DNA from: Tolypeutes matacus
Taxonomy: Eukaryota > Chordata > Mammalia > Cingulata > Chlamyphoridae
Direction of reading: 5' to 3'
Assembly (NCBI GenBank): GCA_026826555.1
Contig: JAKSZT010053928.1
Span: 43,845,311 to 43,909,310, forward strand
DNA length: 64,000 nucleotides
The position numbers and the translations under genes were made by a program. This document shows, in pieces, positions 10,681 through 23,669 of the stretch. The notes below the pieces were generated by a model, which had not been told where the DNA came from, searched no databases, and was given only the letters and a program-made list of their open reading frames with translations. How positions within the stretch are numbered: position 1 is the first letter of the stretch; each line of letters begins with the position of its first letter.

Positions 10681-11474
10681 ACAACCATTTCCAAAGCAAG
10701 CATAAGGAAAGAAATAATAAGATTAGAGCAGAAATAAATGAAATTGAGAACAAAAAAAATTGGAGAAAATAAACAAAACCAAAAGCTGGTTATTTGAGAA
10801 GATCAATAAAATTGACAAACCATTAGCCAGACTAACAAAGAAAAAAGAGAGAGGATGCAAATAAATAAAATCAGAAATGAAAGAGGGGAATGTTACAACT
10901 TACGCCACAGAAAGAAAAAGGATCATAAGAGGATATTATGAGAAACTGTATGCCAACAAATTAGACAACCTAGATGAAATGGAAAACTTCCTAGAAATGT
11001 ACAAACAACCAGCATTGATGCTACAAGAAAGACAAGAACTCAACAAACCTATCACATTTAAAGAGATTGAATCAGTCATCAAAAATCTCTGAACAAAGAA
11101 AACTCTAGGACCCGATGGCTTTAGAGGTGAATTATACCAAGCATTTCAAAAATTAACACCAATCCTGTTTAAACTCTTTCAAAAAATTGAAGAGGAGGAA
11201 AAATTACCCAACACATTTTATGAAGCCAACATCACCTTAATTCCAAAGCCAGACAAAGATACTGCAAGAAAAGAAAATTAGACCAATCACTCTAATGAAT
11301 AGATGCAAAAATTCTCAACAAAATACTTGCAAATAAAATCCAACAGCATATCAAAAGACATACACCACACCCAAGTGGGATTTATTCCTGGTATGCAAGG
11401 GTGGTTCAACACAAGAAAATCAATTAATGTAATATACCACATTAACAGATTGAAGGGGAAAAAAACACATCTCA

Positions 11475-11963
11475 ATGGATGCAAAAAAGGCATTTGACAA
11501 AATCCAACATCCTTTCTTGATAGAAACAATTCAAAAGATAGGACTAGAAGGAATGTTCCTCAACATGATGAATGGCATATATAAAAAACACACAGCCAAC
11601 ATCATACTCAGTAGGGAAAGGTTGAAAGCTTTCCCTCTAAGATCGGGAACAAGACTAGGATGCCTAGTGCTACCTCTGTTATTCAACATTGTACTAGAAG
11701 TTCTAGCTAGAGCAATTAGCCGTGAAAAAAAACTAAAAGGCATCCAAATAGGAAAAGAGGAAGAAAAATCCTCACTATTTGCAGATGACATGATCCTATA
11801 TTTAGAAAATTCTAAAATGTCTATGACAAAGCTACTTGTGCTAATAAACAAGTTCAGCAAAGTGGCAGGATACAAGATCAACATGCAAAAATCAGTAATA
11901 TTTCTGTACACAAGTACTGAACTATCTGAGGAGGGAATCAGTGTAAAATTCTATTTACAATAG
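11475..11963 (+). pseudogene. L1 ORF2 reverse transcriptase fragment
   Basis: This 162-residue open stretch holds the L1 RT core. It has a decayed [21 protein letters not shown] block (residues about 57-77, in which the usual QGCPLSP is altered) and the catalytic FADD box ([10 protein letters not shown], about residues 102-111). L1 ORF2p copies the element RNA at a nicked target. This piece is bounded by stops and cannot make an active enzyme. Confidence 0.9.
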
Positions 11964-13066
11964 CAATAAAAAGACTCAACTACCTAGGAATCAATTTAAC
12001 CAAAGGACCTATATGCAAAACATTGCTAAAAGAAATCAGTGAAGACCTAAACAAATGGAAAGACATTCCACGTTCATGGATTGGAAGACTTAATATCATG
12101 AAGATGCCAATCCTACCTAAACTGATTTGTAGACTCAATACAATACCAAACAAAATTCCAACAGCCTACTTTACAGAAATAGAAATGGCAATTGCCAAAT
12201 TTATTTGGAAGGGAATGGGCACCGGAATACCAAAAACATCCTAAAAAATAAGAGCAATGTGGTAGGACTCTCGCTGCCTGACTTGGAAACATGACAAAGC
12301 TACCATGTTCAAAACAGCATGGTATTGGCATATTGACACACTGATCAGTGGACTAGAATTGAGAGTTCAGAAATAGATGCTCTCTTCTACAGCCAACTGT
12401 AGTAGTTTTGACAAACCTACCAAGTCCATTTTACTGGCACAAAACAGTCTCTTCAACAAATAATGTTGGGAGAAGTGGATATCTATAATCAAAAGAATGA
12501 AAGAGGACCCCTATCTCAGCCCCTATACAAGAATCAAATCAAAATGGATCAAAGACCTAAATATAAAAGCCAGGGCCATAAAACTACCAGAAGAAAATGT
12601 AGGGAAACATCTTCAAGACCTTCTCGAGGTTTGTTGGACCTTACACCCAAAGCACACACAACAAAAGAAAAAAATAGATAAATGGGACCTCCTCAAAATT
12701 AAACACTTTTGTACCTCACAGCACTTGGTCAAAAGGGTAAAAAGGCAGCTGTCTTAATAGGAGAAAATATTTGGAAATCACATGTCAGATAAGAGTTTAA
12801 TATTTACCAGGGTATATGTAGAGATGTTACAACTCAACAATAAAAAGACAAATGACCCAACTTAAAAATGGGCAAAAGGCTTGAATAGACATTTGTCCAA
12901 AGAAGAAATATCAATGGCTAAAAAACACATGAAAAAATGTTCAATATCACTAGTGATTAGGGAAATAGAAATCAAAGCTGCAAGATAGCATGTCACACCT
13001 ATTAGAATGGCCACTATTAAAAAGGTGGAAAGCCACAAGTATTGGAGATGATATGGAGAGATAGGA

Positions 13067-13306
13067 ATGCTTATTCACTGTTGCTGGGAATGTAGAATGG
13101 TACAGACACTGTGGAAGACTGTTTGGCAGTTCCTAAGGAAGTTGAATATAGATTTGCCACGTGACCTGGCAATACCACTACTAGGTATATACCCAAAAGA
13201 ACTCAGAGCACTGACACGAATAGATATCTGTACATCGATGTTCATGGAGGCATTATTCATGATTGCCAAAAGGTGGAAATGCTCCCATCAACCAATGAAA
13301 GGGTAA
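13067..13306 (+). pseudogene. L1 ORF2 C-terminal cysteine-rich fragment
   Basis: The 79-residue frame starts [20 protein letters not shown] and runs through the conserved [10 protein letters not shown] block. The H-C-C-x-x-C spacing is the L1 ORF2 C-terminal cysteine motif, thought to help RNA binding. It is separated from the RT piece by several frame breaks. Confidence 0.85.
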
Positions 13307-14341
13307 ACAAACTGTGGTGTATACACATGATGGAATATTACGCAGCTATAAGAGGAGTGATGTTGTGAAGCATATGACAACATGGATGAACCTGGAGGAC
13401 ATTATGTTGAGTGAAGCATGCCAGACACAAAAGGACAAATACTGTATGATTGTGCCATTATAAACTAAATATATTGTGTAAACTCATGGAGTTATTACCT
13501 CATAGTCTTTCCAAGGACTTCCTATTCAACACATCCCCAATTTTTTAAAAAAAGCCTTTTATTGAAATAACAAATATACAGCTCAAAATTTTATATTTCG
13601 ACCATATTTAAGTGTGCATTTCAATAGTATTAACTATATTCCCACTATTGTGCTACCATCACTGATATCCTTTACGCCTACTTTTTCATCACCTCAAACA
13701 GAAACTCTTTACCCATTGATATCTAACTCCCTCTTTCCTGCCCCCCATGACCATAATTCCCTATCCCCACCCCTTGTACCTATAAATTATTATTTGTCTC
13801 TGTGATAGTTGCTTCTTCTATGTATTTGATATAATTTGCCTTTTTGTGATCATACACTATTAGTCTTTTTATGTCTGGCTTATTTCATAGAACAACATGT
13901 CCTCAATATTCATCCATGTTATAGAATGCATCTTCTTTCCTTTTTGTGGCTGAAAAGTATTTCATTGTGTTTATATACTACATACTGTTGAGGCATTCAT
14001 CTGTTGATAGACACTTGGGTTGTTTCCATCTTTTTGTTATTGTTAATAATGCTGCAATAAATATTGGTGTGCAAATATCTGCGTTTACTTCTTTTGGGTA
14101 TATACCAAGACGTGGAATTCCTGGGTTAAATGGTAATTCTATGTTCAACTTTCTGAGGAACCAACAAACTGATTTACACAGGGCTGCATCATACTATTGT
14201 GCCACCTCACCACATCGTCATCAACATTCATTATTATGTTTCCTTAATAACAGCCATCTTAGTGTGTGTGAAGTGGTATCTGATGATAAAAGATATTGAG
14301 CATCTTTTCATGTGCTTATTGGCCATTTGTATATCTTCTTT

Positions 14342-14800
14342 AAAAAAAAACAAACTATTGATACAAATTAATAAAGCATACAATCCATCAAAAGTTCACA
14401 ATCAATGGTATTTAGTATAATCACAAAGTTGTACATTTATCATTTCAGTCATTGTCAGAGCATTTTCGTATTCCAAAATAATAATAATAAAAACAGACAA
14501 GCAATAAAAAACTCTACCCCTTTATAATCACCTCTTAAGCTCTTTATGCTTCCCCTCCCGTACATAGCTGCTATTCTGTTTCCATCTCTCTAATTTATAT
14601 TTGTATTTATATTTTGTTTAGATGGAGCCAAACAATATATAGTGCATTTTGCCTAGTTTCTTTCACTTATTATAGTTCCTTTTTTTTTTTTAACCCTTAA
14701 TGGAAGAGTATTAATATATTACTATACACTACTGTTCATATTTTGTTCTGGTTGTATTTTTGCCTGATATTAACATCTTGTAATATTCCATTTGTATATC
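14342..14800 (-). mobile_element. Nested L1 3'-end insertion
   Basis: Within the L1 3' region the sequence restarts as another L1 3'UTR (caatggtatttagtataatcacaaagttg), then the host L1 resumes at about 14790 with atttgtatatctcttcagaag. The host phrase 'atttgtatatcttcttt' at 14324 precedes it, giving a near duplication of the break point. Confidence 0.65.
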
Positions 14801-14838
14801 TCTTCAGAAGTGTCTGTTCCAGTTCTATGCCCATATAT

Positions 14839-15055
14839 TTTTTAGTCAATTTTATTGATACATATAAGTAAAGCATACATTTCCTCCAAGGTATGCAATC
14901 AGTGTTATTTGCTATAATCACATAGTTGTACATCCATCACTTCAATCATTATTAGAGCATTTTCATTACTTCGGTATTAATAATAATAAACAAAAATACA
15001 GAAAAAGAAACAAACAAGAAAATTCCTCACCTCTCAATCCCTCCATGCTTCCCCC
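14839..15055 (-). mobile_element. Second nested L1 3'-end insertion
   Basis: Another L1 3'UTR (attttattgatacatataagtaaagc ... cacatagttgtacatcc) is followed at about 15075 by the host L1 phrase tctggacattaaacccttatc. Its wording matches the 62.1-kb fragment. Confidence 0.65.
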
Positions 15056-15150
15056 ACTGTAGCTGTTCTTTATTCTGGACATTAAACCCTTATCAGATAC
15101 ATGATTCGTCATTGTTTTCTTCCATTCTACAGGTTGCCTTTTTACTTTTT

Positions 15151-15243
15151 TTTTTTTTTTTTACCGGGAGGTACCGGGGATCAAACCCCGGTCCCACCAT
15201 GTGGTAGATGGACGCTGAACCTCTTGAGCCACATCCGTTTCCC
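15151..15243 (-). mobile_element. DAS-type tRNA-SINE, short form, young
   Basis: A perfect 15-bp target duplication (gcctttttacttttt at 15136 and 15244) flanks a minus-strand SINE with a well-preserved accgggaggtaccggggatcaa 3' part and a gagccacatccgtttccc head. Confidence 0.95.
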
Positions 15244-16876
15244 GCCTTTTTACTTTTTAAGTGTGTCCTTTGACATAAAAAAGTTTTGAATTTTGAGAAA
15301 GTCCCTTTTATTGATTTTTTTCTTTTGTTCCTCATGCTTTTGATATCATATCTAAAAACTCACTGCCAAAACAAAGATTGTGAAGCTTCCTCCCTATGTT
15401 TACTTCCAGGAATTTTATAGCTTTAGTTTTTATGTTTCAGTCCTTTACCCATTTAGAGTTAATTTTTGTATATGGTATGAGCTAGGGGTCCAACTTCATT
15501 CTTTTGCAAGTGGCCATCCAGTTTTCCCAGTACCATTTGTTGGAGAGACTGTTCTTTCCTAATTAATGAATTTGTCACCTTTGTAAAAATTCAGTTGGAC
15601 ATAGATATATGGGTTTATTCCTGAGCTCTCACTTCTATCCCATTGTTTTCTATGTCTTTATCTTTATGTCAGTACCATTGTTTTGATTACTTTATTATGT
15701 TCTGAAATTGGGAAGTGTGAATCTGCCAACTTTGTTCTTCCTTTGCAATATTAATTTGGCTCTTTGGGGCTCTTGCAATTCCATGTGAATTTGAGGACTG
15801 GTTTTTCCATTTCTGCAAAAAAAGGCTGCTGGGATTTTGATAAGGATTGCGTTTAATCTGTACATTACTTTGTGTAAATATTGACATTTTAATATTAAGT
15901 TTTCTTATCTGTAGACACTGGATGTATTTCCATTTAGTTAGGTCTTGTTTAATTTCTTTTGGCAGCGTTTTATAGTTTTCAGTATACAGGTCTTTCACCT
16001 CTTTGATGAAATATACTTCTAGGTATTTTATTCTTTCAGGAGAATATTTCCATTCAGAATATTCTTTACTGGTGTGTAGAAGTACAACTTATTTTTTCAT
16101 GTTAATTTTGTAGCCTTCAATTTTGCTGAAATTGTTTACCAGTTCTAGTAGTTTTCTTATGAATTTTTTGGGATTGTTATAAAGGATCATTTCATTTGCA
16201 AATAAGCATAGTTTTTATTTCTTTCAAATTTGGATGCCTTTTATTTCTTTTTCTTACCTCAATGGTCTGGGAAGGACTTCCAATACATTATTGAGTAGGG
16301 GTGGTAAAAGCAATCATCCTTATCTTGGTCCTGACCTAGGGAGAAGACTTTTAGTCTTTCACTGTTGACTAAAATGTTAGCTGTGGATAGAGTTTTAATG
16401 TATGCCTTTTATCACGTTGAGGAAATTACCTTCCATTCTTATTTTTCTGCATGTTTTTATCCTAAAAGAGTGTTGAATTTTGTCATATGCCTTTTCTGCA
16501 TCAATTGAGATGAGCGTGTGATTTTTTTACCCTTTATTCTGTTAATGTAGTATATTACATTAATTGATTTTCTTATCTTGAACTACCCTTGCATTCGTGG
16601 GATAAATCCCACTTGGTCATGATGTATCATTTCTTTAATATGCTGTTGGATTTGCTTTGCTAGTTTTCCTTGAGGATTTTTCCTTCTGTATTCATAAGGG
16701 AAATTGGTCTATGGTTTTCTTTTCCTGTAATGTCTTTATCTGACTTTGGTGTTAGTTTACTGTTGGCCTCATAGACTGCATTAGAAAGTGTTCCCTCCTC
16801 TTGGTGTTAATTCTTACTTGCATGTTCGGTAGAATTCAGCAGGATCATTGGCCCTAGACTTTTCTTTGTTGGGAAC

Positions 16877-17297
16877 TTTTTTTTTTTTTTTTTTTTTAGA
16901 GATTTATTTTATTTATTTCTGCCTCCTCACCCCATCCCCCATGGTTTGTGCTTGCTGTCTGCTCTCTGTGTCCATTCATTGTGCGCTTTCTGTGTCTGCT
17001 CATCTTCTCTTTAGGAGGCACCGGGAACACAACCCGGGACCTCCCATGTGGGAGAGTGGCACTCAATTGTTTGAGCCACCTCAGCTCTGTGCTTTGTTGT
17101 GTCTCTCATTTTGTTTCCTCTTTGTGTCTCCTCATTGCTTCATCTTGTTGCATCAGCTCACCGTGCCAGCCCGTTGCACCAGCCCATTGGGTCAGCTTGC
17201 TGTCTTGCTCATCTTCTCTAGGAGGCACTGGCAACCAAACCCGGGACCTCCCATTTGGTAGGCAGGCACCCAAATGCTTGAACCACATCCACTTCCC
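16877..17297 (-). mobile_element. Dimeric long DAS-type SINE
   Basis: There are two tRNA-like bodies in tandem (about 17000-17080 and 17215-17297), each with ggaggcac.gg.aac.aaacccgggacctcccat. A spacer rich in tgtgtctctcat and tgcatcagctcaccgtgcc joins them. The target word tgttgggaa is at 16867 and 17298. The same architecture is at 46192-46565. Confidence 0.9.
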
Positions 17298-18371
17298 TGT
17301 TGGGAAGATTTTGATTATTGATTCAAACTCTTTACTTGTTATAGGTCATTTGAAATCTTCTATTTCTACTATAGTCAGTTTAGATCAGATGTGTTTTTCC
17401 AGGAATTTGTCCATTTCCTAATTTGTTGGAATACAATTGTTCATTATAATCTCTTATAATCCTTTTAATTTTTGCAAGATCAGTGGTAATGTCTCCCCTT
17501 TCATTCCTGATTTTAGTTATTTGTATCTTCTCTCTTTTTTTCTTTGTTAGTCTGGCTAAAAGTTTGTCTATTTTATTGATCTTTTCAAAGGATCAAGTTT
17601 TGGATCATTAATTGTCTAGATTGTTTTTCTATTTTCTATTTCATTTATCTCTGCTCTAATTTTTATTTCTTTCCTTCTACTGTCTTAAGGTTTAGTTTGC
17701 CCGTCTCTTTCTAGTTACTCCAGATGTGATATTAGGTTATTGATTTGAAATCTTTGTTCTTTTTTGATACAAGCAGTCATAGCTATAAATTTCCCTCTCT
17801 CTCGTAGGATATTTCATTGCATCCCATAAGTTGTGTTTTCATTTTCATTCATCTCAAGTATTTCATAATTTCCCTCATATTTCTTTTTTTGACTCATTGA
17901 TTATTTATTAGTGTGTTGTTTACTTTTCACATATTTGTGAATTTTCCAATTTTCCTTCTGTTATTGATTTCTAACTTTAATCCATCATGGGCAGAGGAGA
18001 TGCTTTACATAATTTGAAAATTTTTAAATTTATTGAAACTTGTCTTATGACCTGCTATGTCATCTTTCGTGGATAATGATCCATGTACACTTGAGAAGAA
18101 TGTGTATTCTGCTGTCATTGGGTGTAGTGTTCTTATATGCTTGTTAGGTCTAATTCATTTATAATATTGTTCAAGTCTTTTTTTTATGTTGGTGTTCTGT
18201 CCTTAATTAAAGTGGTATCTTGAAGGCTCCGATTATTATGGAACTGTCTATTTCTCCCTTTAATTGTGTCAGTGTTTGCCTCATGTATTTTGGGGCTCTG
18301 CAATTATGTGCATGTATATCTATTATTATTGTATCTTATTGGTGGGTTGACCCTTTTATTAATATATAGTG

Positions 18372-18584
18372 TCATTTTTTGTCTCTTGTCAAAGTTTTTG
18401 ACTTAAAGTTTATTTTGTCTGATATTAGTATAGCCACTCCAGCTCTCCTTTGGTTACTATTTGCATAGAACATTTTTTTTTTCCATCCTCTCACTGGCAA
18501 TCTATTTGTGTCTTCGCATCTCAGGTGAGTCTCTTGTAAACAGCATATAGTTGCATCATGCTTTTTTTTTTTTTTCCAATCCAT
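18372..18584 (-). pseudogene. L1 ORF2 endonuclease fragment
   Basis: The minus-strand frame contains ICCLQETHL (an AP-endonuclease-like motif with the metal-binding Glu) followed by the RAGVAILISDKINF block. This is the N-terminal nicking domain of L1 ORF2. The frame is bounded by stops. Confidence 0.85.
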
Positions 18585-19267
18585 TCTGCCAATCTATGTC
18601 TTTTGTTTTGAGAGTTTAGTACATTTATGTTCAGAGTAATTACTAATATGGCACAACCTACTTCAGCCTTTTGTCCGTTGTTTCCTGTGAGTCTTATAGC
18701 TTTTTGTCCCTCCTTTCTTTCATTGCATCCTTCTTTTGTTTATAGTTGATTGTTTGTAATGAAACAGACTCCTTTCTCATTTCATTTTCTGTGTGTTTTA
18801 AATACTTTCTTTGTTGGTATCTTGGGGCCTGTATTTAACAACATAACTCTGTAACAAACTAGTTTGAAATGATACTTACTTAACTTCAGTAGCATACATA
18901 GTATCTCCTCCTAATACTTCTGTTCCCCCTTTTTATGCTGTTTTTGTCATACATTTCCTATTTATGTTTTGTGTGTGCATAACATAGAAACATGATTATT
19001 TCTTATTCAGTTATATTCTAAATCTTATAAGAAATAAAAAAGTTGAGTAGCATACTGAGAGTATGATAATATTGACATTTGTATTTACTCATGTTGTTAC
19101 CTTTACTAGGGATCTTTATTTCTTCATATGTCTCTAAGCTACTATCTTTTGCCCTTTCCTTTCAATCTGAAGAATTCCCTATAGGATTTCTTATAGGGCA
19201 GGTCTTGCGGTGATAAACTCTCTCAGCATTTATTTATCTGGGAATGTCTTAGACTCTCCCTCATTTT

Positions 19268-20750
19268 ATAACATTTTTTTTAAAAAGAGAAGTTGCAGGT
19301 TTGCAGAGAAATCATTAAGAAAATAAGAGTTCCCATAAACCCTCTCCTTATACACACACACAGCTTTCCCTATTATTAACAATTTGCATTAACTTAATGC
19401 CCTTGTTACAATTGATAAAAAGTATTATTATAATTATACAATTAGTTATAGCCTATAGTTTACATTTTCACTGTTTATGTTGTACAATCCTACCATTTAA
19501 AATTTTTTTTGTTCTAGTAATGTATATACAACCTAAAATTCTCCCTTTTAACTACATTCAGGACTATAATGCAGTAGTGTTAATTTCACAATATTGTGTT
19601 ACCATCACCACTATCCATTACTAAGACTATTCCATCATCCCAAACAGAAACTCTGTACCAATTAAGCATTAATTCCCCATTCCCTACCCCCATCTTGGCC
19701 TCTGGTTACCTGTACTCTAGTTTTTGACTATAAATTTGTTTATTCTAATTATTTCATATTAGTAAGGTCATACAATATGTCTTCTTTTGTGTTTCGCTTA
19801 TCTCTCTCAACATAATGTCTTTAAGGTTTATCCATGTTGTCACCTTTATCAATACTTCCTTTTTATGGCTGAATAATAGTCCATTGTGTTTATATACCAC
19901 ATTTCATTTATCCATTCATCTGTTCTTAGGCACTTGAGTTGCTTCCACCTTTTGGCTGTTGTGAATAGTGCTGTATGAACATCGGTATACAAATACCTAT
20001 TTGAGTCCCTGCTTTAAAATATTTTGTGTATATATCTAGAAGTGGAATTACTGGTTCATATGGTAATCCTCTGTTCAACTTTCTGAGGAACCACCAAACT
20101 GTTTTCCACAGTACTTGCACCATTTTACATTCCCACCAACAAAGAATGAGTGCTCCTGTTTCTCAACATCTCTCCAATACTTGTAATTTTCTGTAGTTTT
20201 TAATGGTAGCCATTCAACTGGGTGTGAAATGGTATCTCATTGTGGTTATTTGCATTTACCTAATTCTCCATCATTTCAAAAAATTTTATTGAGGTGTATT
20301 ATTCATACATGAACATACACAAACATTAAGTGATAGTAAAAGGTATGAACTTCAAAACAAACATGCATATAATCATAAAAGGCTCCCATGTATCAGCCCA
20401 CCTCCCACACCTTGCATTGTTGTGAAACATTTGTTACAAACCATGAAAGAGTATCATCAATAAATTACTACTAACTATAGCCCATATCTTACATTTAGTG
20501 TATTTCCCCAAACCATCTGCTTATTAACCCCCTGTATTAGTATTATATATTTGTTATAGTTCATGAGAGAGCATTCTCATATTTGTTCTATATACCACAG
20601 TCTGCCTTCCACCACAGGAGTCACTGAGTTATACAGTCCCATGCTTTGTACAATACATTCAAAGTATACACTCAATGGCTCTCATTTTCATCATGGGGTT
20701 GTGCTGTCATCACCTTAGTCAATTTTAGAACGTTTTCATTATCTCCATCA
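19268..20750 (-). mobile_element. Nested L1 3' fragments in the inter-ORF region
   Basis: The outer L1 reads ctctccctcatttta at 19258 and resumes with catttttgatggacacttttgcc at 20750. Between are two L1 3' pieces: 19277-20270 (3'UTR plus ORF2 end, including MVQVLWKTVWWFLRKLNRGL) and 20276-20740, a different L1 3'UTR type shared with 30.75-31.0 kb. The word ctccatcattt recurs at their junctions. Confidence 0.7.
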
Positions 20751-21051
20751 TTTTTGATGGACACTTTTGCCAGATATAGAATTCTTAGTTGGCAAGTACT
20801 CTTTCAGTACTTTAAATATGTTGTACCATTGCCTTCTCACCTCTGTGGTTTCTGTTGAGAAATTGTCACTTAGTCTTATTGAGGATCCCCTACAGACGAT
20901 GAGTTGCTTATCTCTTTCTGCTCAGAATTCTCTCTTTATCTCTGGTATTTGCCATTTTGATTATGTTATGTCTTGGAGTAGGTCTCTGAGTTTATTCTGT
21001 TGGGAGTTTGTAGGGCTTCTTGGATGTGTATATTCATGTCTTTCATCAATT

Positions 21052-21333
21052 TTAGGAAGTTTTTGACCATTTTTTTCCCAAATAGTCTTTCTGCCCCTTA
21101 TTCCTTCTGTCTTCCTGTGACTCCCAAATGCATATTTTGGTACACTTCAAGTTGTCCCACAGGGTCCTTAGATTCTGTTTGCTTTCTTTCCATTCTTTTT
21201 CTATCTGCTTTTCAGAGTGTATGATTCCAATTCTCCTCTCTTCCAGTTTGCTGATTCTTTCTTCTGTCTGTTCAACTTTGCTGGTATTGCCTCTTGCATT
21301 TTTAATCTCCATTATTGTAGTTTGCATCCCCAA
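21052..21333 (-). pseudogene. L1 ORF1 coiled-coil/RRM fragment
   Basis: The minus-strand frame has a heptad-like, charged segment (KVEQTEERISKLEERRIG) followed by IHSEKQIEKEWKESKQNLR, the known order in L1 ORF1p (coiled coil, then start of the RNA-recognition domain). ORF1p is the RNA-coating trimer of the L1 particle. The fragment is truncated by stops. Confidence 0.8.
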
Positions 21334-22754
21334 ATGTTGTTTGATTCCTTTTAAAGATATCTAATTCTTCCTTTAATTCATGCATCATCCTCTTGATTTC
21401 CTTTAATCCTATGCCCATGTTTTTCTAAAGTACATTGAGCTTATTTAGGAAGTTGACTTGATGCTTTTGATTAGTTGTTCCAATGTTTATGCTTCCTCTG
21501 TTATCTTAATTTTTCCATTTAATGGGCCATCTCTTTCTATTTCTTTATATGACTTATATGACAAGAGAAATGAGGCCAACTTGACACAAACGCCTTAGAT
21601 CCAAATAGATGAAATTAATCTCAATCTAGATATTTTGTTTATGTCTGGGCATTTGATTATTTTGATGTGCTAACTCTGGAAGTCAAATTCTCCCTCTTAC
21701 CTAAAGTTTTAGTGTAGATTGGTTGTGTGTTATTGCTCTTCTTCAATTCGTAGTCCAATTTATACTAAAACTTCAAACAGCCCATCATTACCAGTCGTCT
21801 TCTTAGGTTTCTCTGAGTCTGCGTCTTGCCCTGAGCATCCACTGTGACTTTCAGAAATTCCTAGTATGTGTGATTGTTTCCCTCCAAGAGAGGATTTCCT
21901 CTCTCCAGCTCCTCTGCCCAGAGTCCCATGCTGAACTCTTTGTTTTTATGCAGTTTTTCTTTCTCAGCTGTTACAGTCAGCTCAGTTCCACTCTGGCACT
22001 TTGATCTGCGTTTTCACTCCAGTTTTTAGCACTGGGTCTGCACTGTTCTGCAACAGCTCAGCTCCCTCTTCCCACACAGCTTTTCTGCCCCAGTAATGAC
22101 TGTGTTAGGTGACCCAAACCTGTGTCCTGAGTCTGTCTTCCACAAAGCCAGATGGGGTCGATGTACAAAGACACCCAATTCTTTGCTTAGGTGCACTAGT
22201 AGTCAGGTCCCAGGGTACCCTGACTGGGATTGTGCCTCAGTTGCCGGACTGCCAAGGCAGGTTGATCCAGCCTTAGGGACCTACACTTTACATGTGACTG
22301 CCAAATTGCCACTGTGGGTCAGTTTTGCTTCTGAGACTCGCATTTGAATGTGCGTGGGCCTCCAAACTTCCGCATGGTTGGATTGGTCTTCTGGGTCCTC
22401 TCCTAGAGTGCCAGTGAACTGTGGAGCCACTGCCACCGTGAGTTTTACATATTGCCATGCAGATCCGTGTGTGAGGGAGGGGCCCAGACTGGTAAATGTC
22501 CTGAAGCTCTCCTACTATTTTTTCAGTACTTTTCCCCCAACTCAGCATTTATTGAGTTGTTCTCTAGTCTCAGTCGTCTTTCAGAGTTTTGAGATAGTTG
22601 ATTCTGCCCTTTATTTTGCTGTTTACACTGCTATCTTGATGATATCACAGCCACACATCTCAAATTTTAACTCATAATATATATCCTTAAGTTTGCTTCT
22701 CTTTCCTGTATTCTCTGATTGCTTTATTTGGTCCTGAAATATTTATTTATCTAC

Positions 22755-22998
22755 TAAAAGAGGTACTGGATAATGGAGAATGGGCTATAGGCTGCTTAGG
22801 TTTAATTCCTGATTTTGCCATTTACCAGTTGTGTAACATTGGGCAGGTTAGTTAACTGTGCTCTGCCTTAGTTTCCTTATCTATAAAGTTGAGATAGTAA
22901 GAATACCTATCTCAGAGGCTATTATAAGAATTAAATGACTTAATATATGTGAAACACTCAAAATAGTTCCTGGTACATAGCAAGTATATGTTGGATTT
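22755..22998 (+). repeat. MIR SINE, plus strand
   Basis: Nearly the whole MIR is present in order: gtttaattcctgattttgcca, ccagttgtgtaacattgggcaggtta, ccttagtttccttatctataaa, gaattaaatgacttaatatatgtgaa, ggtacatagcaagtatatgttgg. Confidence 0.9.
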
Positions 22999-23669
22999 TA
23001 TTATTGTTTTTTTTGTGTGTGTGTGTGGACCAGGCTGGTGCTAGATACTAGAGTGTTGAAATAAGCAATGATAAACAAGACTGTCCATGATCCTTGACTT
23101 TATGAAGGTGTTCTTATGGGAGAGAGAGACAAAAATCAAGTAAATAAATAAAAATGATTACCAGTTACATTAAATGCTGTGAGGAAATCAACTTATATTA
23201 AGGAAAATGTGAGGGAAGTCCACTTGGGAGCTATTGCTGTTTTCCACTTGAGTAGTGATGATGGCTTAGGATCAGTGATGCTAATGGAAATGGAGAGGAA
23301 TGGATGGATTTGCAGTATATTTTGGGTATAATAATAATTAGTATGTTCATTTTCAGGACTAAAGAAAAAGGAAAAATAAATAATGTTTATTCATTTGAGT
23401 AATTTGCTTGGTTGTCCTATTTACTGAGAGCCTGGGCAGAGAGTACACAAGTTTGGTGGAGAAATCAAGACTGGTTTTGGACATTTGATTGAAATAAATG
23501 TGAGACAGCCAAGATGTCAGGTAGGTTGTTAGATAAGAAATGTGAAGGTCAGAGATTATAAATTATACTACTATTCATAGTAGCCTTCTAAAAGGTTATA
23601 TGCCCTGTCCCCTACCCCACCCTATTCTTCCAAATTTCCAAATTTGACACGGTAATCTTTGGAAAATAG

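Larger units (their letters stand above)
10390..13530 (+). mobile_element. 5'-truncated L1 LINE, plus strand
   Basis: It covers ORF2 from just upstream of the reverse transcriptase to the C terminus. Recognisable pieces in order are the 'NKLDNLDEMENFLEMY' segment (10.95 kb), the RT core (11.5-11.8 kb), a thumb/connection region (12.0-12.7 kb) and the cysteine-rich C terminus (13.07-13.3 kb: [20 protein letters not shown]). Stops and frameshifts separate these pieces (for example the stop after 11092). A SINE at 10427-10680 splits its 5' end. It meets the next L1 tail to tail at 13.53 kb. Confidence 0.9.
13538..22660 (-). mobile_element. Near-full-length L1 LINE, minus strand, with nested insertions
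   Basis: Left to right on the plus strand it reads 3'UTR (13.54 kb), ORF2 C terminus, RT, endonuclease (18.4-18.6 kb), inter-ORF region (18.8-19.26 kb), ORF1 (20.75-21.4 kb) and a GC-richer 5'UTR (21.8-22.6 kb). Younger insertions sit at 14342-14800, 14839-15055, 15151-15243, 16877-17297 and 19268-20750; removing them restores L1 order. All frames are broken. The right edge is approximate. Confidence 0.85.

Noticed and set aside
16848..17421. Plus-strand open frames of 137-157 codons
   Set aside because: They are the reverse of a dimeric SINE plus L1 flank; the same 'peptides' recur at 46129-46548, which shows they come from the repeat.
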